Positions 26,945 to 36,193 of a stretch of 64,000 nt of DNA are shown piece after piece. The notes under the pieces are model-generated. The model did no database searches. It worked only from the letters and a program-made list of their open reading frames with translations, and was not told the DNA's origin. The position numbers and the translations under genes were made by a program. Position 1 is the first letter of the stretch, and the number at the start of each line of letters is the position of its first letter. Source of the DNA: Flavobacteriaceae bacterium. GTDB taxonomy: Bacteria; Bacteroidota; Bacteroidia; Flavobacteriales; Flavobacteriaceae. Where the stretch lies: the NCBI GenBank assembly GCA_009886625.1, contig QXZA01000018.1, forward strand, positions 1-64,000. Direction: 5' to 3'.

Positions 26945-28648
26945 TTACAGGTTTTGTTTTTTCAGTTCTGCTACTGCATGATTGGCAGCTCTTGCTGTTA
27001 ATGCCATATAGGTTAATGAAGGATTTTGATTGGCTGAAGAAGTCATACAAGCTCCGTCAGTAACAAAAACATTAGGAACACTATGAACCTGATTGTGTTT
27101 GTTTAATACAGATGTTTTGGGATCTTTCCCCATCCTAGCAGTTCCCATTTCATGAATTCCTTTCCCGATTGGAGCATTAGAATCAAAAATATTTACATCT
27201 TTAAATCCTGCATCTTCAAGCATTTCAGCAGCTTGTATTTTCCAGTCCTCTTTCATGATCCGCTCATTCTCTTTGAATTCTGCATCAAATACAATGGTGG
27301 GAAGTCCATATTGGTCTAGTTTTTCGTAATTCAAAAACATTTTATTTTCATGATAGGGTAAAACTTCACCAAAGCCTCCCATTCCAAGAGACCATCCACC
27401 GGCTTCTAAAACAGCATTTTTAAAATCTTTTCCATAGGCAAGTTCACTCACTGCTTCTGACCAATTTCCACGTCCAGCACCTCCTTGATAACCATATCCT
27501 CTTAGAAAATCTACTTTTTTGGAACCCTTACCAAGATTTTGGAATCGAGGAATATAGAATCCGTTTGGACGTCTTCCGGAGTAATATTGATCATTAAATC
27601 CATCATAGTTGCCCGAGGCACCGCTTCCCAGTTGGTGATCCATGATGTTATGACCTAATTCTCCACTCTCATTTCCCATGCCGTTTGGAAACCTATTCGA
27701 TTTTGATTGCATTAAAATAGCGGTAGAGGCCATAGAGGAAGCACAGAGAAAAACTATTTTCGAACGGAATTCAATAGATTCTTTTGTCAAAGCGTCAACC
27801 ACACGGACTCCAGTTGCTTTTTGTGTTTTCTCATCATAAAGTACTTCGGCAACAATTGAATTGGGACGTAAGGTCATATTTCCTGTTGCTTCAGCAGCGG
27901 GGAGGGTGGATGAATTGGAACTAAAATAAGCACCAAATGGACATCCTCTATCACAGCGATTTCTAAATTGACAAGCGGTTCTTCCGGTACCTTCTTTTGA
28001 ACCTTGTGTAATGTGAGCTACTCTTCCAATGGTCATTAACCGATCCTCATAGGAGCTAGCAATACTCTCTTTTAAGTGAGTTTCAAGGCAATTTAATTCC
28101 ATTGGAGGAAGAAAATTACTATCAGGAAGATGAGGTAAATTAAGCGCTTCTCCACTAATTCCAATATGTTTTTCAACATGGTAATACCATGGGGCAATGT
28201 CTTTGTAGCGTATAGGCCAATCGACTCCATAACCGTCTTTTGCGTTGGCTTCAAAATCAAGATCACTCCAGCGATAGGTTTGCCTTCCCCAAATTAAAGA
28301 ACGTCCACCTACTTGTTTCCCACGAATCCAGTCAAAGGGTTTTACTTCATCGTAATTGTGTTCAGAATCTTTATTATAAAAATGACGCTTGGTTTCATCA
28401 AACCCCCATCGTCTTTGTTTATCGTAGTCTTTAAGAATTTCATTTGGTGTGGCACCTCCATGAGGCATATCCCAGGGATCTAAATGCATCGTGGGATAAT
28501 CTTCTATATGTTTAACCATACGACCCCTTTCCAAGACTAAGGTCTTAAGTCCATTTTCACATAATTCTTTAGCGGCCCAACCTCCACTTACCCCTGTACC
28601 CACGACTATAGCGTCATACTGTTCTAAATTAGCGTTTAAAAGAGTCAT
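26945..28648 (-). CDS. GMC-family FAD-dependent oxidoreductase
   Basis: A 567-residue flavoprotein of the glucose-methanol-choline family. The N-terminal FAD motif is GTGVSGGWAAKELCENG (residues 17-33). The C-terminal signature is HEMGTARMG followed by TDGACMTSSANQNPSLTYMALTARAANHA. The motif CQFRNRCDRGCPFGAYFSS is conserved in the bacterial gluconate-2-dehydrogenase-like subgroup. Such enzymes often act on sugars or polyols with a small partner subunit, which is not seen here. No signal peptide is evident. The substrate is unknown. Confidence 0.9.
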   Translation of the reverse strand: MTLLNANLEQYDAIVVGTGVSGGWAAKELCENGLKTLVLERGRMVKHIEDYPTMHLDPWDMPHGGATPNEILKDYDKQRRWGFDETKRHFYNKDSEHNYDEVKPFDWIRGKQVGGRSLIWGRQTYRWSDLDFEANAKDGYGVDWPIRYKDIAPWYYHVEKHIGISGEALNLPHLPDSNFLPPMELNCLETHLKESIASSYEDRLMTIGRVAHITQGSKEGTGRTACQFRNRCDRGCPFGAYFSSNSSTLPAAEATGNMTLRPNSIVAEVLYDEKTQKATGVRVVDALTKESIEFRSKIVFLCASSMASTAILMQSKSNRFPNGMGNESGELGHNIMDHQLGSGASGNYDGFNDQYYSGRRPNGFYIPRFQNLGKGSKKVDFLRGYGYQGGAGRGNWSEAVSELAYGKDFKNAVLEAGGWSLGMGGFGEVLPYHENKMFLNYEKLDQYGLPTIVFDAEFKENERIMKEDWKIQAAEMLEDAGFKDVNIFDSNAPIGKGIHEMGTARMGKDPKTSVLNKHNQVHSVPNVFVTDGACMTSSANQNPSLTYMALTARAANHAVAELKKQNL

Positions 28649-28683
28649 TTTTTAGCTTAAAATTTTCATTAAGATACTTTATT

Positions 28684-29400
28684 TTAAATACTAAATGTAA
28701 TTTCATTGTCAGAAAGTAGGCTTTCATTTCGAAGTCTAAGAATTACTTGAGCAACAGTAACAACGTCTTTTTCACAATAAATCGCTATTCGATCAATATC
28801 TTCTTCTTTGTAATATACCTCAGCAACTTGGCTGCCATCAATATCGTCTTTTGGGGAAGGAATTTTCAAGACATGTGCCATTAGTTTCAATGAGGTATAG
28901 TGCTTATAATCACCAAATCGCCACAAATGAAGGGTGTCAAGATGGGGAACTTCCCATGGTTTTTTATTAAAAAGCTGTAATGATTTGGGTAAGGAAACTT
29001 GATGAATCAACATTCTTCTTGCGATAAATGGAAAATCAAATTCCTTTGCATTGTGTCCACAAAAGCGATGTTTTGTGGAATTAAAATAAGATTCTACTAA
29101 TGCTTTAAATTCTTTTAAAAGCTCTGCTTCTTCTCCTTTAAATGTTTTTAATCTAAAATCTCTTGGATTTTGCTGAGGACTAAAATAGCCCACTGAAATA
29201 CAAACTATTTTACCAAACTCAGCCCAGATTCCTGCTCGACCATAAAATTCTTCAGCACTAAAATCATCTTTTCTTTGATAGGCAGTTTTTTCAGCAAAAT
29301 ACTGTTGTTCCAACGCTGAAGCATCTTCAAAATTTGGATAAAGAGGAACCGTTTCTATGTCTAGAAATAATATTTTATGAAGATCAAGGTGTGCTAACAT
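28684..29400 (-). CDS. Predicted 3'-5' exonuclease of the PolB-like RNase H fold family
   Basis: A 238-residue DEDD-superfamily nuclease. Motif ExoI is FLDIETVP (Asp and Glu), ExoII is HNAKEFDFPFIARRM, and ExoIII has Tyr and Asp in YCEKDVVTVAQV. The family (PolB-related 3'-5' exonuclease) occurs widely in Bacteroidota without an attached polymerase domain. Its start lies inside the end of the serine hydrolase gene (17-base overlap), suggesting coupling, although no functional link is obvious. DNA or RNA preference is not readable. Confidence 0.87.
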   Translation of the reverse strand: MLAHLDLHKILFLDIETVPLYPNFEDASALEQQYFAEKTAYQRKDDFSAEEFYGRAGIWAEFGKIVCISVGYFSPQQNPRDFRLKTFKGEEAELLKEFKALVESYFNSTKHRFCGHNAKEFDFPFIARRMLIHQVSLPKSLQLFNKKPWEVPHLDTLHLWRFGDYKHYTSLKLMAHVLKIPSPKDDIDGSQVAEVYYKEEDIDRIAIYCEKDVVTVAQVILRLRNESLLSDNEITFSI

Positions 29401-30544
29401 TTTTATTGATTTCTAGGGCTGCATCCATATAATTATAGATATCTGGTGTGAAAGGATCACCGTCATTACCTCTGGGCCCTTTGGAATGTCCTAAGCGAAC
29501 TAGGATTAAATTTTCCTTGGGAAAAGTTATCACATATTGACCTAAATGCCCCCTCATCATAAAGACATTATGGCCCTTATATTCTTTGAGCCACCAGCTG
29601 TAGCCGTACTGTGGGCTTTCTGGGAATTTAGGGCGTATAGATTGAGCTACATATGTTGAATCTAGTAATACTTCTCCGTTCCACTTTCCATGATCTTTGT
29701 ATAATTTTGCGAGGCGTGCAAAATCGCGTGCATTGGAAGCAATGCAACAATACGCTTTTTCTGAGCCATTTTCAATGCTATCTACTTGCCAAAGACTTTC
29801 ATGTTCAGCACCCATTGGATTCCAGAGAGTTTCGTACAGATAGTCGGTCAAGTTTTTACCGGTGGCCTTAGCGATAACCATCCCTAATAGGTGAGTGGTG
29901 CCACTTTTGTAAAAAAAGGATTTCCCTGGGATTTCATCAATAGGTTGTTTTACTATAGCGGAATCAAGATCCTCTAAAAAATAGGCCGCTGCTGTAATTG
30001 AAAAGGGGGAATAATATTTTTCTTCCCATTTTTGACCTGAGGACATGGTCACCAAATCACCTACTGTTACTTGATCTGCATAGGGACCAGTTAATTCTGG
30101 GATAAAGTCTTGTACGGATTGATCCAAACCTTTGATGTATCCATCCATTATCGCTCTTCCCAAAAGGGCAGACACAAAACTTTTGGCAACAGAAAAGGAA
30201 TTACTTTTTGAATCTACTCCATAGCCGTCATAATATTTTTCAAAATAAAGGCTATCATTTTTGATGACTAAAAAAGCAACAGTTTCATTTTCTTTATGTT
30301 TTTGCTCAAGTGCTGTTGGGAGAGAAATAGTATTGTATTCAGAATGAATTGGCCATGCTTGAGGATTGTCAGACGCAGGTAAAATTCTATTGTCAAAATA
30401 GTTATAGTCATCCAGAAAGGCGGTCTTATGTCCTGTAAGGTAAATTTTAAAAACGCCATCAAGTAAATAGCTGTAATCAGAAACGTAAAGTCCACCAATA
30501 AGAACAATCAATGCAAACCCAAATCCTTTAAATATTTTTTTCAT
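29384..30544 (-). CDS. Membrane-anchored serine hydrolase, beta-lactamase-like
   Basis: A 386-residue protein with an N-terminal hydrophobic anchor or signal (residues 5-22). The S12 nucleophile motif is SVAK (Ser118, Lys121). A YKSG motif near 203 is in the place of the Tyr-x-Asn element, and a late HLGQY region holds the third motif. Probably a periplasmic esterase or peptidase. It is distinct from the protein at 11860-13008 in the N-terminal region and shares only family motifs. First gene of a pair with the downstream exonuclease. Confidence 0.86.
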   Translation of the reverse strand: MKKIFKGFGFALIVLIGGLYVSDYSYLLDGVFKIYLTGHKTAFLDDYNYFDNRILPASDNPQAWPIHSEYNTISLPTALEQKHKENETVAFLVIKNDSLYFEKYYDGYGVDSKSNSFSVAKSFVSALLGRAIMDGYIKGLDQSVQDFIPELTGPYADQVTVGDLVTMSSGQKWEEKYYSPFSITAAAYFLEDLDSAIVKQPIDEIPGKSFFYKSGTTHLLGMVIAKATGKNLTDYLYETLWNPMGAEHESLWQVDSIENGSEKAYCCIASNARDFARLAKLYKDHGKWNGEVLLDSTYVAQSIRPKFPESPQYGYSWWLKEYKGHNVFMMRGHLGQYVITFPKENLILVRLGHSKGPRGNDGDPFTPDIYNYMDAALEINKNVSTP

Positions 30545-30581
30545 TATAATTTTATTATGTATAACTAATTTGAAAGACGAC

Positions 30582-31058
30582 TTACAAATTTAAGCTTTTT
30601 TGAATTGGAAATCCCTCATGTTCTAATAGCCATTTTTTATTTGGAATACCACCTGCGTAGCCCACCATTGTGCCGTCAGATCCAATGACGCGGTGACAAG
30701 GAATGAAAATCATGATAGGATTTTTTCCAATTGCACTGCCTACTGCACGGATTGCTTTTTTATTTCCAAAACGTCTTGCTATTTCTAAATAGGTTTGGGT
30801 TTTACCAGGTTTTATTTCTGAGAGTAGTGCCCATATTTTTTGCTGAAAAGGAGTGCCTTCAGGACTCATTTTAAAGCTGTTTTTTATGGGTTTATTAGTG
30901 AAATAGTTAGTTAATTGTTTTTCAATTTCTAGGTTAATTGGATTGGTGATCTCTTTTTTTTCAGGGAGTTGTTCAAGATAGCGTAAAGCAGTTAACTCAT
31001 TGTTGTTTGTCTCTATTTCAAGCCAACCTAAAGGACTATTGTAATAACTGTTGGGCAT
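30582..31058 (-). CDS. ogt: Methylated-DNA-protein-cysteine methyltransferase
   Basis: A 158-residue suicide DNA-repair protein that removes O6-alkyl groups from guanine. The alkyl acceptor Cys121 lies in the invariant IPCHRVI motif. The preceding helix-turn-helix region TYLEIARRFGNKKAIRAVG binds DNA, and an N-terminal RNase H-like half is present but short. The length is that of Ogt. It is immediately left of the hydroxyproline operon and divergent from it, with 101 bases between the starts. No adaptive-response gene (ada) is adjacent. Confidence 0.94.
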   Translation of the reverse strand: MPNSYYNSPLGWLEIETNNNELTALRYLEQLPEKKEITNPINLEIEKQLTNYFTNKPIKNSFKMSPEGTPFQQKIWALLSEIKPGKTQTYLEIARRFGNKKAIRAVGSAIGKNPIMIFIPCHRVIGSDGTMVGYAGGIPNKKWLLEHEGFPIQKSLNL

Positions 31059-31159
31059 AAATAGGTTTAGTTTAGTGCATTAGATTTGTCTTTCAAGGTA
31101 GGTAAAATAATTTTTTAAAAACTTATATTAGCTTTCACTTTAAAATAACGCTTTTTGCT

Positions 31160-32080
31160 ATGGTAAACTTTGAATGGGAAGGGGTAATGCCCGCGATTAC
31201 AACTCAATTTGATGCTCAGGGAAAACTTTCTTTGGAGGCATTTAAAAATAATTTAGCACATCAAATTAAAGCCGGTGTTCATGGAATTATTTTGGGTGGC
31301 ACCCTTGGTGAAGCAAGCACTTTAAGTCTTGAAGAGAAGAAAGTTTTACTTGAAACTACTCTAGCAGAAGTGAATGGAAGAATTCCTGTAATTATGAATA
31401 TCGCAGAGCAATCCACTGAAGAAGCAATTCACGTTGCTAAAAGTGCTGAAGCAAATGGTGCCAACGGACTTATGCTCCTCCCTCCAATGCGCTATAAGGC
31501 AACAGATGATGAAACGGTAGCCTATTTTTCTGCAATTGCAGCATCAACAAAGCTTCCTATTATGATTTACAATAATCCAGTAGACTATAAAATTGAAGTT
31601 ACTCTAGATATGTTTGAAGCTTTGACCAAGCATAAAAATATTACTGCAGTAAAAGAATCTACTCGAGATATTACAAATGTAACTCGGATGATCAATCGTT
31701 TTGGTGATCGTTTCAGTATTTTATGTGGTGTAGATACCATTGCAATGGAATGTCTGTTAATGGGTGGAAATGGATGGGTTGCAGGTTTGGTAGATGCCTT
31801 TCCAGAAGAAACTGTGGCAATTTATACCTATTGCAAAGCTGGAGAATGGGAAAAAGCTAGAGCTGTATTTCGTTGGTTCTTGCCTCTTTTAGAATTGGAT
31901 ATCTCCCCTCAACTAGTTCAAAACATCAAATTATGTGAGCTAGCCACAGAACTTGGTTCAGGGCATGTTAGAAAGCCAAGACTGCCCTTGACTGGAGAGG
32001 CTTTAAAAAAAGTCGAAAAGGTTATTGCGGAAGGAATGACCAATCGACCACAAAATTTAGATTATAAAAAGTATTTATGA
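31160..32080 (+). CDS. DapA-superfamily deaminase/aldolase, likely pyrroline-4-hydroxy-2-carboxylate deaminase
   Basis: A 306-residue class I TIM-barrel protein of the DHDPS/NAL superfamily. The Schiff-base lysine is Lys165 (ITAVKESTRD) and the catalytic tyrosine is Tyr137 (IYNNP). The usual GTTGE is replaced by GGTLGEAS (46-53), as in hydroxyproline-pathway members. Context decides the call: the three following genes form a hydroxyproline route in which this enzyme converts cis-4-hydroxy-pyrroline-2-carboxylate to 2-oxoglutarate semialdehyde and ammonia. It overlaps the next gene by 4 bases. First gene of the operon. A lysine-biosynthetic role is unlikely in this setting. Confidence 0.85.
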   Translation: MVNFEWEGVMPAITTQFDAQGKLSLEAFKNNLAHQIKAGVHGIILGGTLGEASTLSLEEKKVLLETTLAEVNGRIPVIMNIAEQSTEEAIHVAKSAEANGANGLMLLPPMRYKATDDETVAYFSAIAASTKLPIMIYNNPVDYKIEVTLDMFEALTKHKNITAVKESTRDITNVTRMINRFGDRFSILCGVDTIAMECLLMGGNGWVAGLVDAFPEETVAIYTYCKAGEWEKARAVFRWFLPLLELDISPQLVQNIKLCELATELGSGHVRKPRLPLTGEALKKVEKVIAEGMTNRPQNLDYKKYL

Positions 32081-33618
32081 TTACAGGAAAAAATTTAGTG
32101 GGTGGCGTCTGGGAATCAAGCGCAACCGAAGTAGTCTTTAAAATAGTAAATCCAAATACAAAAGAACAGCTTACTACTTCATTTCAAGAAGCTACCTCAG
32201 ATCAACTCTCTCAGGCGGTAGAAAAAGCTTCAGCTGCTTTTGAAGTGTATTCCACCTCAAGTTTTCAAATGCGAGCTCAATTTTTAAGAGCTATCCAAGA
32301 GGAAATTAGGAATAATAGCAATGAAATTTTAGCGATATATCAAGTAGAGTCTGCTTTGCCTGAGGGAAGAGCGAAAGGAGAGCTACAACGTACTTTAGAC
32401 CAGATAGAGCGTTTTATTAATTTATTGAATGAAGGCTCTTTTTCTCAAGCAATAATTCATACTCAGGGACCCGATTTAAGAAAAGTTTTATTTCCAATAG
32501 GCCCCATAGTAGTTTTTGGAGCAAGCAATTTTCCATTGGCGTTTTCTACCGCGGGTGGGGATACAATTTCTGCCTTTGCAGCTGGATGTCCTGTTGTTGT
32601 AAAAGCACATCCTTATCATGCTGGTACTAGTGAGTTAGTCGCACAAGCGATTCAAACTGCAATTCAAAAAATGAAATTACCTCATGGTTTATTCTCACAT
32701 CTAGGGGGGGAGTCACATGCTGTGGGTAGTGCCTTAGTAGCGCATCCTTTAGTAAAAGGAGTAGGTTTCACTGGGAGTTTTAAAGGAGGAAAAGCATTAT
32801 ATGATTTAGCTCAAAAGCGATCAGAACCGATTCCTGTTTTTGCTGAAATGGGAAGTGTGAATCCAATGTTTATTTTAGAAAATAAATTAAAAACAGATGG
32901 AACTTTAGCAGCAGATCTTGCAAGTTCTATCGCTTTGGGAACAGGGCAATTTTGCACAAATCCCGGTCTGATTGTTCTCTGTGATCCTGAAAATAAAAGT
33001 AGCTTTTTAGACCAAATTAGAAAAGAGATAAATGAAATACCATTACCTCCTATGGTCCATGCTAATATTGAGGCAAATTATCATGAACATTTGACTGCTT
33101 TGGACACAATTAATGAAGATGTCCAACTCCATACTTCTGACAATAGTCATGCAGCTATTGGAGTAGTGTCAGCATCACATTTTAAAATGAATCCGTCGCT
33201 TTCGGAAGAAGTTTTTGGTCCTTTTAGTATGATTGTTTGTTGTCAAAATTTAGACGAAATGATTGATGTAGCTGAGGGACTCAATGGTCAATTGACAGCA
33301 ACTATATTGGGAACAGAGGCAGACCAAAAAGCAATACGTCTTTTATTGTCAAAAGTGCAACCTAAAGTAGGACGAATATTATTTGAAGGGGTGCCAACAG
33401 GGGTTGCAGTAACACAAGCTATGCAACATGGTGGTCCATATCCCGCCTCAACTGACAGCCGTTTTACTTCTGTTGGTTCTGATGCGATATATCGCTGGTT
33501 ACGTCCTTTAGCATTTCAGGATTGTCCTGACGCACTTTTACCTCTTCCTTTGCAAAACCAAAACCCATTGGGTATACAAAGAAATGTAAACGGTTTACTA
33601 ACCAATAAAGCCTTATGA
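32077..33618 (+). CDS. 2-oxoglutarate semialdehyde dehydrogenase (aldehyde dehydrogenase family)
   Basis: A 513-residue NAD(P)-dependent aldehyde dehydrogenase. The oxyanion Asn is in ASNFP (149-153). The general base is Glu257 (FAEMGS) and the nucleophile is Cys293 (GQFCTNPG). The C-terminal sequence, with GVPTGVAVTQAMQHGGPYPAS, is typical of the alpha-ketoglutaric semialdehyde / 2,5-dioxovalerate group used in hydroxyproline and pentose catabolism. It oxidises the semialdehyde to 2-oxoglutarate, the last step of the pathway. It overlaps both neighbours by 4 bases (ATGA), a strong sign of coupled translation. Confidence 0.9.
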   Translation: MITGKNLVGGVWESSATEVVFKIVNPNTKEQLTTSFQEATSDQLSQAVEKASAAFEVYSTSSFQMRAQFLRAIQEEIRNNSNEILAIYQVESALPEGRAKGELQRTLDQIERFINLLNEGSFSQAIIHTQGPDLRKVLFPIGPIVVFGASNFPLAFSTAGGDTISAFAAGCPVVVKAHPYHAGTSELVAQAIQTAIQKMKLPHGLFSHLGGESHAVGSALVAHPLVKGVGFTGSFKGGKALYDLAQKRSEPIPVFAEMGSVNPMFILENKLKTDGTLAADLASSIALGTGQFCTNPGLIVLCDPENKSSFLDQIRKEINEIPLPPMVHANIEANYHEHLTALDTINEDVQLHTSDNSHAAIGVVSASHFKMNPSLSEEVFGPFSMIVCCQNLDEMIDVAEGLNGQLTATILGTEADQKAIRLLLSKVQPKVGRILFEGVPTGVAVTQAMQHGGPYPASTDSRFTSVGSDAIYRWLRPLAFQDCPDALLPLPLQNQNPLGIQRNVNGLLTNKAL

Positions 33619-34625
33619 ACCCTAAGGAGCGTATAGTTTTTGATTGTATTGATGGGTATACTGCTGGCAATCCCGTTAGATTGGTTAAAGGGCCCAAACC
33701 TTTATTAGTTGGGGAGAATATGGGAGAAAAGCGAATTCATTTTTTAAAAGAGTTTGATTGGATTCGAACAGGATTGATGTTTGAACCCCATGGTCATGAT
33801 ATGATGAGTGGAAGTTTTTATTATGATCCCACTGATTCACAAAATGATGTTGGAATTTTATTCATTGAAACAAGTGGTTGTCTTCCAATGTGTGGTCATG
33901 GACTCATCGGCGCTCTAACCATTCTTCTAGAGGAAGATCTAGTACAACCAAAAATAAGTGGAATCTTACGAGTAGAAACTCCAGCGGGCCTTGTAATTGC
34001 AGACTATATTAAAGAAGGAAACAAAGTAACCGCAGTTCGATTTACAAATGTTCCAGCATTTTTAGCAGCTTCTGATTTGAAAATCAATTGCCCAGGATTA
34101 GGCACCTTAATAATGGATGTGTCTTATGGAGGAAACTTTTATGCTATTATTGACATTCAAGAAAATTTTAAAGGAATAGGAGCTTACACTGCTGGGCAAC
34201 TAATAAACTGGAGTAGAATCATCCGGAATAAAATTAATGAAGCCCATACCTTTACGCATCCACTAGATGAAAACATTCATGGGTGTAGTCATGTTTTATG
34301 GGGTGGTTTGCCGACTCAAAAAGGGGCTTCAGCTAGTAATGCTGTGTTTTACGGAGAGAAAGCGATTGATCGTTCTCCCTGCGGCACGGGGACTTCAGCC
34401 CGAATGGCGCAATGGTATGCCAAAGGAAAACTTCAGGTTGGAGATGTTTTTATTCATGAAAGTATTATTGGGTCTGTTTTTAAAGCTAAAGTGGAAGAGG
34501 CAATTCAAGTTGGTGATTTCCCAGGAATAATTCCCAGTATTGAAGGAGAGGCAAGAATTATTGGTTACAATCATCTAATTTTTGATCCAAAAGACCCTTA
34601 CGCAAGAGGATTTCAAGTAATTTAA
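33615..34625 (+). CDS. 4-hydroxyproline 2-epimerase (proline racemase family)
   Basis: A 336-residue member of the proline racemase superfamily. Both acid/base cysteines are present: Cys93 in PMCGHG and Cys256 in SPCGTGTS. This pair indicates an epimerase or racemase. The dehydratase branch (trans-3-hydroxy-L-proline dehydratase) has Thr at the second site. It converts trans-4-hydroxy-L-proline to cis-4-hydroxy-D-proline, the first step of the pathway. It sits in the middle of the operon, overlapping the dehydrogenase gene by 4 bases and ending one base before the FAD oxidase gene. Confidence 0.92.
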   Translation: MNPKERIVFDCIDGYTAGNPVRLVKGPKPLLVGENMGEKRIHFLKEFDWIRTGLMFEPHGHDMMSGSFYYDPTDSQNDVGILFIETSGCLPMCGHGLIGALTILLEEDLVQPKISGILRVETPAGLVIADYIKEGNKVTAVRFTNVPAFLAASDLKINCPGLGTLIMDVSYGGNFYAIIDIQENFKGIGAYTAGQLINWSRIIRNKINEAHTFTHPLDENIHGCSHVLWGGLPTQKGASASNAVFYGEKAIDRSPCGTGTSARMAQWYAKGKLQVGDVFIHESIIGSVFKAKVEEAIQVGDFPGIIPSIEGEARIIGYNHLIFDPKDPYARGFQVI

Positions 34626-34626
34626 G

Positions 34627-35883
34627 ATGTCGCAAAAAAGAGTTGTTGTAATTGGAGGAGGGATCGTTGGACTTTCTACGGCCTATTATTTATTGGAAGA
34701 AGGACATGAGGTTGTCGTAATAGATAAAGGTAATTTACAAGGAGGTGCCTCAAATGTTAATGCAGGCTATTTAACACCAAGCCATATTGTTCCAATGGCA
34801 GCACCAGGAATGATTTCCAAGGGTGTTCGCTGGATGTTTAATGCTTCAAGTCCTTTTTATATTAAACCCAGATTCGATAGGGATTTAATAGATTGGGGAT
34901 TAAAATTCATGAAATCTTGTACCCCTAATCATGTTCAGCGTTCACTAAAAACAATCTTAGATATAAATTTGTTGAGTAAGCAGCTCTATTTAGAAATGCA
35001 AAAATCAGCTGATTTTGATTTTCACCTAGAGACAAAAGGGTTGTTGATGGCCTATCAATCTTCTCATGCTGAAAAAGAAGAAGCTGAGGTAGTTTCCAGG
35101 GCAAGAGCCCTAGGCTTAGAAATAAAGCAACTGGACAGCAAAGAAGTTTTAAAATTACAACCAGGAGCTTCCATGGATATTGCAGGAGCTTTTTGGTATG
35201 AAAGTGATGCTCACAGTACACCAGAGATTTTTATACAAAATTTAAAAACCACTCTTGAAAAAAAAGGAGTACATTTTGTTTTAGAAACAGAAGTGTATGG
35301 CTTTAAAAAGCAGGAAAATAAAATCACTAATGTAGTCACGGAAAAAGAATTTATAAAGGCGGATGAGATTGTTGTTGCCACTGGAGCCTGGTCCGAACAA
35401 CTCTTAAAGTCACTAGGAATAAAACTTTCCGTACAAGCCGGAAAAGGATATCGTATGAATGTAGATTACGAAACAGGAATTAGTTTGCCTGCAATATTAT
35501 TGGAATCTAAAGTTGCTGTTACCCCTATGCGAGGGTTTACTCGTTTTGCGGGGACAATGGAAATTTCGGGTCTTAATCATAAAATCATGTCTAAACGTGT
35601 GGCATCTATTGCAGAGGCTGCATTAACGTATTATCCTGATATTAAAATCACACAAGAAGTAATAGATGACGTACAATGTGGATTACGTCCGCTTTCTCCG
35701 GATGGCTTGCCCTTTATAGGTCGGCATTCAGCCATTTTAAATTTAGTTTTGGCTACGGGTCATTCTATGATGGGGTGGAGTTTGGGACCTGCAACGGGAA
35801 AGTTAGTGTCCGAACTAATTTCAGGAAAAACAACAACTCTTTCGTTAAAACCCTTTTCTCCTCAAAGAAAATATGGGAATTAA
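34627..35883 (+). CDS. FAD-dependent D-amino acid oxidoreductase, likely cis-4-hydroxy-D-proline oxidase
   Basis: A 418-residue DadA/DAAO-like flavoprotein. The N-terminal dinucleotide-binding motif is IGGGIVGLSTAYYL (Gly10, 12, 15). The C-terminal signature is CGLRPLSPDGLPFIGR and ATGHSMMGWSLGPATGKL. In this operon it most likely oxidises cis-4-hydroxy-D-proline to the pyrroline, passing electrons to the respiratory chain or oxygen. It is the single-subunit type; no ferredoxin-like partners are encoded nearby. Last gene of the operon. Generic D-amino acid dehydrogenase activity is the alternative. Confidence 0.87.
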   Translation: MSQKRVVVIGGGIVGLSTAYYLLEEGHEVVVIDKGNLQGGASNVNAGYLTPSHIVPMAAPGMISKGVRWMFNASSPFYIKPRFDRDLIDWGLKFMKSCTPNHVQRSLKTILDINLLSKQLYLEMQKSADFDFHLETKGLLMAYQSSHAEKEEAEVVSRARALGLEIKQLDSKEVLKLQPGASMDIAGAFWYESDAHSTPEIFIQNLKTTLEKKGVHFVLETEVYGFKKQENKITNVVTEKEFIKADEIVVATGAWSEQLLKSLGIKLSVQAGKGYRMNVDYETGISLPAILLESKVAVTPMRGFTRFAGTMEISGLNHKIMSKRVASIAEAALTYYPDIKITQEVIDDVQCGLRPLSPDGLPFIGRHSAILNLVLATGHSMMGWSLGPATGKLVSELISGKTTTLSLKPFSPQRKYGN

Positions 35884-35910
35884 AAGCTTATAAACACCCC
35901 TCCAGAAAAA

Positions 35911-36138
35911 CTAGTTGCTTTGTAGATCACTTTCCCATTCAAGTTGAGAATTTGGAATTAACTCCCCAATATTGTTGAAGTAGCTCGCTTCGAAATCATA
36001 GGAATTACCTAAGGTGATTTATGTGAATGGAGTTGTAATGCGAAACACGGGTGGTACATAATCATCAATGAGATCCACATCATTACAGGAGATAAAGAGG
36101 CAAATGAGAATGAGTAATAAAGACTTTGAACAGGGCAT
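35911..36138 (-). pseudogene. Truncated, interrupted lipoprotein gene remnant
   Basis: On the minus strand, ATG 36138 opens a 39-codon frame. It has a signal peptide and lipobox (LFISC) followed by NDVDLIDDYVPPVFRI, and ends at an in-frame TAA (36021-36019). The same frame continues for 36 more codons (ITLGNSYDFEASYFNN, IGELIPNSQLEWES) to a TAG at 35911. The two halves read as one beta-domain lipoprotein broken by a nonsense mutation and then cut off close to the end of the hydroxyproline operon. I do not recognise the family. It lies 55 bases downstream of hemB on the same strand. Confidence 0.75.
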
Positions 36139-36193
36139 GTCAAAAATTTGGGTCTTAATAAAGTTAATTCAATTTTTTAAAAATAAAAACGGT

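Noticed and set aside
31059-31159. Search for the missing 3' half of the truncated lipoprotein on the left side of the hydroxyproline operon
   Set aside because: No frame in this stretch continues the lipoprotein pattern, so a clean split by insertion is not supported by the sequence alone.
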